A stretch of DNA of 18,780 nucleotides from Oxalobacteraceae bacterium (GTDB lineage Bacteria; Pseudomonadota; Gammaproteobacteria; Burkholderiales; Burkholderiaceae_D). Shown here in pieces: positions 1-5,516 of this stretch (within the stretch, counting starts at the first letter, position 1; every line of letters starts with the position of its first letter). The notes under the pieces were generated by a model that was not told the DNA's origin, made no database searches, and worked only from the letters and a program-made list of their open reading frames with translations. The position numbers were made by a program, and so were the translations under genes. Location of the stretch: assembly GCA_947487325.1 (NCBI GenBank), contig CANKWG010000016.1:1-18780 (forward strand), read 5' to 3'.

Positions 1-18
1 CGCATTATCTCCCCACTG

Positions 19-42
19 CTTGCAGCCTTGTGAGGGCGCAAG
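19..42 (+). other. small imperfect hairpin upstream of pqqA
   Basis: CTTGC (19-23) pairs with GCAAG (38-42), and after a bulged A the bases GCC (25-27) pair with GGC (35-37) around a 7-nt loop. No T-tract follows, so it is not a convincing terminator. It may be a structure in the pqqA leader or chance; the pqqA promoter may lie before the window. Confidence 0.25.
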
Positions 43-86
43 TAAAGCGAGTTGATAACCCCCCGTAACACCACTAGGAGATAATC

Positions 87-161
87 ATGGCATGGACTAC
101 ACCAGCAGCGACTGATCTGCGTTTCGGCTTCGAAATCACTATGTACATCGCTAACCGTTAA
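87..161 (+). CDS. pqqA: PqqA, coenzyme PQQ precursor peptide
   Basis: This encodes a 24-residue peptide that is the ribosomal substrate for pyrroloquinoline quinone synthesis. The C-terminal half reads RFGFEITMYIANR, the PqqA signature. Glu16 and Tyr20 form the E-x-x-x-Y pair that the radical-SAM enzyme PqqE crosslinks on the chaperone PqqD, and these two residues become the PQQ core. The start is fixed by AGGAG at 76-80, six bases before the ATG. The gene is followed at once by a strong terminator and no pqqB, C, D or E lies downstream in the window, so the processing genes are either upstream of base 1 or elsewhere. Separate termination of pqqA fits the need to make much more precursor than enzyme. 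PQQ would serve periplasmic quinoprotein dehydrogenases such as methanol, alcohol or glucose dehydrogenase; none is in this window. Confidence 0.95.
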   Translation: MAWTTPAATDLRFGFEITMYIANR

Positions 162-178
162 TTCGGTTACTCTGTACC

Positions 179-227
179 GCAACCTCGGTTGCAAAAAAAT
201 CGACCTTCGGGTCGATTTTTTTTTGCT
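179..227 (+). terminator. Rho-independent terminator after pqqA (two adjacent hairpins)
   Basis: A first hairpin, GCAAC-CTCG-GTTGC, spans 179-192. A second has the stem TCGACC/GGTCGA with a TTCG tetraloop (about 200-215). It is preceded by an A-run and followed by an uninterrupted T-run, so the stem extends by A-T pairs and can also work on the opposite strand. Confidence 0.92.
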
Positions 228-366
228 CTTTTTGCAGCATTTTTAAATCTGTTTGGCGCTCGAACCGGGGTCGTGAGTGGAGGGTCAGTCTCCAGGGTGT
301 AGATTTGCAGCGGCCGGACCGTACAAAAAAGCCGGGTGTTTTGTAAGCTTTCAGAAAGGTGAAGTC

Positions 367-489
367 ATGGGCATGTGGATCGAGCTGGGCATATTTGCGC
401 TGGTGCTGCTATTTGGATTGCACCAGATATGGGATGTAAAGAGAGAGCAGCGCAAGCGCTCGCAGCAAAAATCAGATCCTGAAGCCTGA
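367..489 (+). CDS. small single-pass membrane protein, 40 aa
   Basis: I do not recognise a named family, although short proteins of this shape (acidic N-terminus, one helix, basic tail) are common in betaproteobacteria. The peptide starts MGMWIELGIFALVLLFGLHQ, giving one hydrophobic segment at about residues 4-20, then a Trp-Asp-Val-Lys border and a highly charged basic tail (KREQRKRSQQK). The topology would put the tail in the cytoplasm. The ATG at 367 is chosen because it lies about eight bases after GAAAGG and begins the membrane segment. An in-frame ATG at 277 would add 30 residues with no membrane-protein character and no clear Shine-Dalgarno sequence. The gene has its own terminator overlapping the stop codon. 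Function unknown. Confidence 0.6.
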   Translation: MGMWIELGIFALVLLFGLHQIWDVKREQRKRSQQKSDPEA

Positions 490-495
490 TTTTTT
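467..495 (+). terminator. Rho-independent terminator overlapping the stop codon of the 40-aa membrane protein gene
   Basis: AAAAATCAG (467-475) pairs with CTGATTTTT (486-494) around a 10-nt loop, ending in a T-run. The right arm contains the TGA stop codon, so the gene ends inside its own terminator. Confidence 0.7.
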
Positions 496-792
496 GCGGC
501 GCAAAACACGCCTGACCATGGTGCAGAGCTTCTGTCTCGTGCTTCCGAATCAATGTGAAAAGCTTTCTGAATCTGTCGCGCGAGGCGCCTGCGTGACATT
601 TTTTTTCGATCGCTGCGATCGCCGCTTGATTGAGAAATGAAAATAGTTTGTGACATTTTGGGTTGTATTGAGTTATCTTACGGCCATAATTAATTACTTA
701 AACAAGCGCAGCCGCCATCAAAGTCGTATTACGGTTCGCGCTTCAGATGTTGCCTATGCCATTATTGGCCTGTAATTCCCTCAGGATCGCGC
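496..792. other. intergenic region before the metal-cluster gene, weak promoter candidate
   Basis: About 300 bases without a supportable gene. The only promoter-like pair I see is TTGTAT (663-668) and CATAAT (685-690), 16 bp apart, about 100 bases before the start at 793. The -35 is poor. A GCGATCGC-type palindrome lies near 613-622. A minus-strand open frame across 351-656 has no Shine-Dalgarno sequence and overlaps the terminator, so I do not count it as a gene. Confidence 0.3.
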
Positions 793-1236
793 ATGCCATT
801 TGACCACTGCGCAGAATGTCGGCGATGCTGTTTCGTCGAGGCGGACTACCCGCCTCTCGAAATAACGCTGACCCAAAAAGAAAAGAAAAAATACGGCAGC
901 ATCTGCATTGAAACCGATTGCCCCAACCTCGGTCCGACCGGCTGCGTGCTCGGTGACACCAAACCTTTTAGTTGCAAGCTTTATCCACTCGCTTATAATC
1001 CGGCCTCAAAGACGGTCCACTACGACAAGGACTGCCCTTTAATGCCGGAGTACGTTCGCCAACTAAAAGATGCAAAGAGCGAGGCATCGAAACACCTGGC
1101 CTCCTGCAAAAAGGAAATCGTCAGGTTGGAAAAATCTGATCCCGGGTTTTTGGAAAACAACTTCGAGATCGACTCGGATTATTTTGATTTGAAAAAACTT
1201 CCGATTGCACCTTTACATAAGGACACATCAGAATGA
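793..1236 (+). CDS. YkgJ-family CxxCxxCC metal-cluster protein
   Basis: The 147-residue protein begins with the signature of the YkgJ family (CxxCxxCC, Pfam family of putative zinc- or iron-chelating proteins): Cys6, Cys9, Cys12 and Cys13. More cysteines follow at 38, 43, 51, 61, 81 and 105, with the family-typical stretch TKPFSCKLYPLAY around Cys61. Such proteins are thought to bind a metal or Fe-S centre and are often partners of modification enzymes, but no reaction is established. No signal peptide is seen, so it should be cytoplasmic. The Lys- and Glu-rich C-terminal third is likely helical. Its stop codon overlaps the start of the next gene (ATGA at 1233-1236), so the two are probably translated together and act on the same substrate. 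The ATG at 793 puts the Cys motif at the very N-terminus, as usual for the family. Confidence 0.85.
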   Translation: MPFDHCAECRRCCFVEADYPPLEITLTQKEKKKYGSICIETDCPNLGPTGCVLGDTKPFSCKLYPLAYNPASKTVHYDKDCPLMPEYVRQLKDAKSEASKHLASCKKEIVRLEKSDPGFLENNFEIDSDYFDLKKLPIAPLHKDTSE

Positions 1237-2123
1237 ACGGATCCCTATACCGATTGGGCGAAATCAAGAAAGCCCGTCAGTCGCCGCGGGTGATGCGTGT
1301 CGGTAACCAGAGCTGGACCGCCAGAAATCTCTGCGTTGAGAGCTACCACGAGGACATTCTCTACTACACCACTCGCTGGGACGCGCTCTGCCCTTATATA
1401 GATATTAGCGACGAGATGCTCGCCATGGCGCCAAGGCCTTTCGTGGTCTATGCGCTGCCCCCGGACAGCCCTTACGGCGTTCCCATCAATGACAAGTACG
1501 GGCTGGTGGACACGGCCTCAGACGATTTCTGGTGCGAAGAGCGGCGTTCCCGCAAATTCCGCGAGTTCGACAAGCAGTACCGGGGCTTCAAGTACACCGA
1601 AGAGGTCATCAAGGGCAAAGATTTGACGGTTGACGATATGTTCGAAATGGGTGGTGCGCATTTCGAAAAATGCTATATCGCTGACGAAGAGGTCGTCGGA
1701 TTTATCGATTATGTAAAAAATCTCGAGGTGCTGGTCTTGCGCGTGCACTCGCCCGAGGGCGAGTTGGTGCTGACGGATGTTTCGGTGATTCTGCCTAAAT
1801 ACAACCAGCTCTATGGCAGCTTTTGCCAGTGGAACCGCGACTTCAAGACGCGCTCACCAGGTAACTATGCGTGTTTGTTGGCTTGCCGTTGGGCTGGACG
1901 TAATGGCCTGCGCTATTACAACCTCGGTCCTGTGGACGACTACGGCTACAAAGCTTTGTTCGTGACCGACTACGAGCCGATTTATGCAATGGCACTGGTC
2001 GATCCTGACCATCCGCTGGCGCTGGATCCGACTTCACCACTGAAAATCGACTTCAAGCCTGAAGAATTGAATCAGATCTATCGCCACGGCGAGCCTCTCC
2101 AGCTCAAGAACTGCGCCGCCTGA
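1233..2123 (+). CDS. GNAT-fold acyl/aminoacyl-transferase-like protein
   Basis: A soluble protein of 296 residues. The C-terminal part (about 185-250) has the look of the double-GNAT fold used by FemAB-type and arginyl/leucyl-tRNA-protein transferases: a segment around LYGSFCQWNRDF (193-204), SPGNYACLLACRWA (208-221), GLRYYNLGP (225-233) and YGYKALF (237-243), the last resembling the conserved end of such domains. The N-terminal half is not recognised. The start ATG overlaps the stop of the metal-cluster gene, with AAGGA about nine bases before it. The tight coupling suggests a two-protein system in which the cysteine-cluster protein supports or supplies the transferase. The substrate (a peptide N-terminus, a small amine, or something else) cannot be read from the sequence. 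The transferase assignment is inferred from motif shape and is moderately sure; the coding call is firm. Confidence 0.65.
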   Translation: MNGSLYRLGEIKKARQSPRVMRVGNQSWTARNLCVESYHEDILYYTTRWDALCPYIDISDEMLAMAPRPFVVYALPPDSPYGVPINDKYGLVDTASDDFWCEERRSRKFREFDKQYRGFKYTEEVIKGKDLTVDDMFEMGGAHFEKCYIADEEVVGFIDYVKNLEVLVLRVHSPEGELVLTDVSVILPKYNQLYGSFCQWNRDFKTRSPGNYACLLACRWAGRNGLRYYNLGPVDDYGYKALFVTDYEPIYAMALVDPDHPLALDPTSPLKIDFKPEELNQIYRHGEPLQLKNCAA

Positions 2124-2146
2124 TCGCCAGGCGACGCAGTTCTTGA
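2104..2146. terminator. long imperfect palindrome between convergent genes, likely bidirectional hairpin
   Basis: CAAGAACTGCG (2105-2115) pairs with CGCAGTTCTTG (2135-2145), and CGCCTG (2117-2122) with CAGGCG (2128-2133), around a 5-nt loop. Only the C2116/A2134 position is mismatched, and T2104/A2146 extends the stem. It contains the stop codon of the transferase gene. No T-run follows on either strand, so it is either an RNA-end protector or an atypical terminator for the convergent pair. Confidence 0.55.
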
Positions 2147-2183
2147 ATGGTGGGTGTGAACGATCAGTTGTTCAGACCTCAGC

Positions 2184-2657
2184 CTATCGATTATTTTTTT
2201 TGGCTGGTCCGCTTGACCGGAAGTTTGGGTCATCTTCCCCGAACAGATGTTCTTCACCAAAGCTGATGTCGTAATCGATGGTCAGCTCTTCATGGCGCTC
2301 GATGTCGCGAGTCGCTTCAAGTATGTCCTTCTTGTTGAAACGAAGGTTCGGTGTCTTGGAGTGGTTGAGGTAAATCGAGACGTTCACCGCGTTCATGCCG
2401 ATTTCCGGCGCAAAGACCCGTCCTTTTTCTACTAGGCAGAAGCTCGCCAGATGCTTGCGCACGCTGCTGGGGACTTTTTTAAGTTCGATCCGCGAAAACT
2501 TTATTTCCTTTTTGCTCACCATGCTATTCAGTGGCTGTGTCCCCTTGGGTATATCGCGCATTGCAAAGACGCCGATGCCATGAAGTTTTGAGACGCCGAG
2601 CTTGCAGTACACCTCGGTCCGTAAATGCTCATACAGTTGTTCTTTCAGACTGCTCAT
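2184..2657 (-). CDS. small SET-domain protein methyltransferase
   Basis: The 157-residue protein carries the landmarks of the SET fold in order: HGIGVFAMRDIPKGT (26-40), NHSKTPN (98-104, the NHSxxPN pseudoknot motif) and ATRDIERHEELTIDYD (115-130), whose Tyr129 is in the place of the catalytic tyrosine. SET enzymes transfer a methyl group from S-adenosylmethionine to a protein lysine. There is no cysteine-rich post-SET segment; the C-terminus is a short charged tail. Bacterial SET proteins of this size occur in many lineages and their substrates are mostly unknown. The gene converges on the transferase gene with 60 bp between stops. The ATG at 2657 gives a full-length domain, with a weak TCAGGA-like ribosome site. 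Whether it works with the convergent pair is not shown. Confidence 0.88.
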   Translation of the reverse strand: MSSLKEQLYEHLRTEVYCKLGVSKLHGIGVFAMRDIPKGTQPLNSMVSKKEIKFSRIELKKVPSSVRKHLASFCLVEKGRVFAPEIGMNAVNVSIYLNHSKTPNLRFNKKDILEATRDIERHEELTIDYDISFGEEHLFGEDDPNFRSSGPAKKNNR

Positions 2658-2841
2658 GGTCCTGATCTATCGAGAGGGTGGTTCGTCGTTCACAGCCAGA
2701 GCTCTGGCCATGCGTTCGCTGCTGTGCAGCATTTTACGCCAAGCGGTCGGTGGTTTTAAACCCCAACTGGAATTTCCTGCAATTCAGTATTGGCTTGAAA
2801 TTTATTGAAGTGCGCTTGTATTTAATTCGTCAGAAACTTGA
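2658..2841. other. divergent intergenic region between the SET gene and the GntR gene
   Basis: This carries the start region of the minus-strand SET gene and leads to the promoter and operator of the plus-strand GntR gene. A plus-strand open frame across 2602-2808 covers the SET start and has no ribosome site, so it is not called. I see no clear promoter for the SET gene. Confidence 0.3.
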
Positions 2842-2870
2842 TTGACAGCTATTTTACGCGCGGATATCGT
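2842..2870 (+). promoter_or_regulatory. sigma-70 promoter of the GntR regulator
   Basis: A perfect -35 box TTGACA lies at 2842-2847. After a 17-bp spacer comes TATCGT at 2865-2870 as -10 (four of six consensus bases). The predicted transcript start, near 2877, falls inside the adjoining 28-bp palindrome, so a bound repressor would block initiation. Confidence 0.65.
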
Positions 2871-2898
2871 CTCTGCATTCTGAATTCAGAATGCAGAG
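2871..2898. promoter_or_regulatory. perfect 28-bp palindrome, likely GntR operator
   Basis: CTCTGCATTCTGAA (2871-2884) is followed with no gap by its exact reverse complement (2885-2898). It directly abuts the -10 box and lies 30 bp before the GntR start codon, the classic place for an autoregulatory operator of a dimeric FCD-type GntR protein. It could also form an RNA cruciform, but no T-run follows, so termination is unlikely. Confidence 0.75.
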
Positions 2899-2928
2899 CT
2901 GTTAATTTATTGGCAAAAGTCGCCTTAC

Positions 2929-3615
2929 ATGCAAATTATTACGCCCCAGCCCAGTCTGGTTGATCAGGTTTACGAGGCCATCTTGTCCGAAATCATGGAC
3001 GGCAAGTTCGGCCCGGATGCCCGTCTCGTGCAGGAAGAGTTGGCCGAGGCCTTTGGCGTTTCCAGACAGCCGGTGCAGCAGGCATTACTGCTTTTGCGAT
3101 CGCAGGGAATCCTGACGCAGGCACCCGGCCGGGGATTGATGGTGTCGGCGCTAGATGCGCAGCGCGTGCGCGATCTTTACGAAGTACGCAGTGTGCTCGA
3201 CGGACTGGCCAGTGCCAAGGCAGCTGAGCGCGGTAGTGCACTGGCGCGCGCCGAGGGCGCTCGCTATATCGAGCTTGGGGAGGCGGCCGTCGAGAGTAAA
3301 TCGATTGCGCAGCTGGTCAACGCTGACATGAATTTCCATTTCTTTATTTACCGCTTATCGGGCAATGTTCGTATTGCCGAGACGTGTTCGCCGCACTGGA
3401 GTTACTTCCGCTGTGTGATGGGTGAGGTTCTGCTGCACGGTGAAACGCCCGCTGATATCTGGGGGCAGCACAAACTGATACTGGACGCCATCGTCGACGG
3501 TGACGCAGTACGCGCCGAGCAGCTATCGCGTCATCACATCTCGCATGCATCGTCGACGCTAAACCTCAATCTGAGTGCGAGGGCGGGCGGCGTGATGGTG
3601 AACGAAAAGAATTAG
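2929..3615 (+). CDS. GntR-family (FCD subfamily) transcriptional regulator
   Basis: The 228-residue protein has an N-terminal winged helix (about residues 8-74: LVDQVYEAILSEIMDGKF, then ELAEAFGVSRQPVQQALLLL, then GRGLMV) and a C-terminal FCD ligand domain (about 78-212). In the FCD part Asp133, His137, His181 and His203 sit where this subfamily binds a divalent metal that helps hold a carboxylate effector. FCD regulators commonly respond to small organic acids and control the genes next to them. Here the ligase and ThDP-enzyme genes follow on the same strand, and a perfect palindrome overlaps its own promoter, so I infer autoregulation and control of the pathway by its acid substrate or CoA product. 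The start codon lacks a clear Shine-Dalgarno sequence. The gap to the next small ORF is 104 bp, so the catabolic genes may be cotranscribed with it. Confidence 0.92.
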   Translation: MQIITPQPSLVDQVYEAILSEIMDGKFGPDARLVQEELAEAFGVSRQPVQQALLLLRSQGILTQAPGRGLMVSALDAQRVRDLYEVRSVLDGLASAKAAERGSALARAEGARYIELGEAAVESKSIAQLVNADMNFHFFIYRLSGNVRIAETCSPHWSYFRCVMGEVLLHGETPADIWGQHKLILDAIVDGDAVRAEQLSRHHISHASSTLNLNLSARAGGVMVNEKN

Positions 3616-3719
3616 CAGGGGGGAGAGCAGTAGCAGCACCGTGGTCGTAGTCAAAAAAACCGAAGATAGGCGCGCAAAAAATTAATCTACGAGCGCCTCG
3701 CTTTCGAAAGGAGAGAAGT

Positions 3720-3836
3720 ATGAAGTGCAGCACAGAAGCGACGATCAAGACCGTGTCGTTTGCATCAGAGGTCAGCTTGGGAATGCTGGCTATCGCCGTA
3801 GTCGTGGCGAGAACTATGCCAAGGAGTACGTGCTGA
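3720..3836 (+). CDS. 38-codon leader ORF coupled to the acyl-CoA ligase
   Basis: The ORF starts MKCSTEATIKTVSFASEVSL, continues through a hydrophobic stretch (LGMLAIAVVVA) and ends in RSTC. AAAGGAG at 3708-3714 is a near-perfect ribosome site five bases before the ATG. The stop TGA (3834-3836) shares its last base with the ATG of the ligase (TGATG), a classic arrangement for translational coupling. A second AAGGAG, at 3821-3826, inside the ORF serves the ligase. The peptide matches no family I know. It could be a small membrane protein or a leader that sets ligase expression. The alternative, that it is not translated and only the second ribosome site matters, cannot be excluded. Confidence 0.5.
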   Translation: MKCSTEATIKTVSFASEVSLGMLAIAVVVARTMPRSTC

Positions 3837-5503
3837 TGAGTCATGCAGATAACTTCGGCACGCTCTATCAGACGCTGCAGAGCACCGTTGCGCGTTTCCC
3901 GGATGGTGCTGCGTATGCTGTGCCCGAGATGCCTGGTCGCGCTTACCATCCTCAGGGCTGGGAAGTGAACTGGCGCGAGACAGCGCAGCAAGTAGAAGCC
4001 AAAAAGGCGATCTATCAAACCGCTGGTTATGGATTGGGACACCGGGTAGCCATTCTTTTCGAGCAGCGACCCGAATTTGTTTTTCATTATCTTGCACTCA
4101 ATGCACTCGGTGTATCGGTGGTACCGGTCAACCCGGATTACCGGCGCGATGAAATTCATTATCTGGTCGAGCACTCGGAGGCAGTGCTATTGGTAGGCGT
4201 ACAGTCCAGAGCTGCCGACCTGCAAGCGGTCGAGTCCGATCTTCATGGCGCTTGTCGTTATGTGCCTTTCGATGATTTTCCTGCCGTGCTGCCGGCAGCG
4301 CCCACACCCGTCCAAACGGGTGAGCCCAATGCGCAAACTGAAGCCGCTTTGCTATACACATCTGGCACCACCGGACGACCCAAGGGCTGTGTACTCACCA
4401 ACGAATATTTCCACACCTTCGGCATGAATTATCTGTCGTTGGGTGGTGCGCTGACGATGTCCGAGGGTGTCGAGCGTCTCTATAACCCTCTGCCGCTGCA
4501 TCATGCGAATTGTCTGTCGATTTCGCTGCCAAGCATGTTGATTGCGGGCGGTTGTCTGATTTTCCCCGACCGCTTTCATGCCAGCACTTGGTGGAAGGAT
4601 GTAGTGTCCACGCGCGCTACCGTCGCGCAGTTTCAGGGTGTGATTCCCAATATTCTGCTCAAGCTCGCGCCTTGCGACGAAGAGCGCCAGCACACCCTGC
4701 GTTTTGCGCTGTGTGCCGGTGTTGAGCCTAGCCAGCATGAAGTGTTTGAAAAGCGTTTTGGTCTGCCACTGGTCGAGATGTGGGCCATGACCGAGACGGG
4801 CCGCATGATCTCCGACAACCACGAACCTCGCGCCATCCACACCCGTGCCTTCGGTCGCGTCAGTCCGTGGATAGAGGCTAGAGCAGTCGATGAGCATGGC
4901 AATGAAGTACCACCCGGCGAACCCGGCGAGTTGGTCATCCGTCATAGCGCAGCAACACCGCGCAAGGGATTTTTCTCCGGGTACCTGAAAAATGAGGAAG
5001 CAACCGAAACCGCTTGGAAGGGCGGATGGTTTCACACCGGCGATGCGGTCATGCGCGATGCACAGGGTGTTTTCTATTTCATGGATCGCAAAAAAAATAT
5101 TATCCGTCGCGCGGGTGAGAACATTGCTGCTGCTGAAATCGAGGCCTGTCTGACGGCTCATGATCTGGTCAAACAAGTTGCGGTGCTGGCCGCACCCGAT
5201 GAAGTGCGTGAAGAGGAAGTCATGGCTTGCGTGGTGGCGCGTAATCCTGAGGATGTGGCGCAGGTATCGCAGCGAGAAGTGATTGCGCAAGCACTGTTCG
5301 ATTGGTGCTATGAGCGTATGGCTTATTTCAAGGCGCCCGGCTGGATTTTGTTTGTGGACAGCCTGCCCATGGGGACTTCAGCAAAAGTGCAGAAGATTCA
5401 TATTTTCCCGCCAGGCACAGATCCACGACAGCAGGCCGGCGTGATCGACTTGCGTCACCTGAAAAAACAGCAAAAGCAAACCAAGCCAGCGATGGCGAAC
5501 TGA
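3836..5503 (+). CDS. acyl-CoA ligase (AMP-forming, ANL superfamily)
   Basis: The 555-residue enzyme would activate a carboxylic acid with ATP to an acyl-adenylate and then a CoA thioester. The P-loop-like core motif YTSGTTGRPKG is at residues 174-184. The ATP-ribose motif FHTGDAV, with Asp403, is followed by YFMDRKKNIIRRAGENI, and Lys517 in GTSAKVQK is the catalytic lysine of the mobile C-terminal domain. Length and motif order fit a complete enzyme, loosely resembling CaiC-type ligases. The ATG at 3836 is chosen for its AAGGAG nine bases upstream and its overlap with the leader ORF stop. An upstream GTG at 3725 lies in another translated frame and would add 37 uncharacteristic residues. The ThDP-dependent enzyme follows 13 bp later, so the CoA ester is probably that enzyme's substrate. 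The acid itself is not identifiable from sequence; a 2-hydroxy acid is my inference. Confidence 0.9.
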   Translation: MSHADNFGTLYQTLQSTVARFPDGAAYAVPEMPGRAYHPQGWEVNWRETAQQVEAKKAIYQTAGYGLGHRVAILFEQRPEFVFHYLALNALGVSVVPVNPDYRRDEIHYLVEHSEAVLLVGVQSRAADLQAVESDLHGACRYVPFDDFPAVLPAAPTPVQTGEPNAQTEAALLYTSGTTGRPKGCVLTNEYFHTFGMNYLSLGGALTMSEGVERLYNPLPLHHANCLSISLPSMLIAGGCLIFPDRFHASTWWKDVVSTRATVAQFQGVIPNILLKLAPCDEERQHTLRFALCAGVEPSQHEVFEKRFGLPLVEMWAMTETGRMISDNHEPRAIHTRAFGRVSPWIEARAVDEHGNEVPPGEPGELVIRHSAATPRKGFFSGYLKNEEATETAWKGGWFHTGDAVMRDAQGVFYFMDRKKNIIRRAGENIAAAEIEACLTAHDLVKQVAVLAAPDEVREEEVMACVVARNPEDVAQVSQREVIAQALFDWCYERMAYFKAPGWILFVDSLPMGTSAKVQKIHIFPPGTDPRQQAGVIDLRHLKKQQKQTKPAMAN

Positions 5504-5516
5504 TCACGGAATAGAG

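Noticed and set aside
351..656. 101-codon minus-strand ORF
   Set aside because: It is antisense to the small membrane protein gene and its terminator, has low-complexity basic composition, and shows no ribosome site.
3725..3835. GTG start at 3725 giving a 592-residue ligase
   Set aside because: The 37 extra residues resemble no ligase N-terminus and have no suitably spaced ribosome site in that frame. The ATG at 3836 has AAGGAG at good spacing and begins the conserved part.
4352..5290. 312-codon open frame on the minus strand inside the ligase gene
   Set aside because: It is exactly antisense to a clear ligase coding sequence, lacks any recognisable domain or ribosome site, and is explained by codon bias of the real gene.
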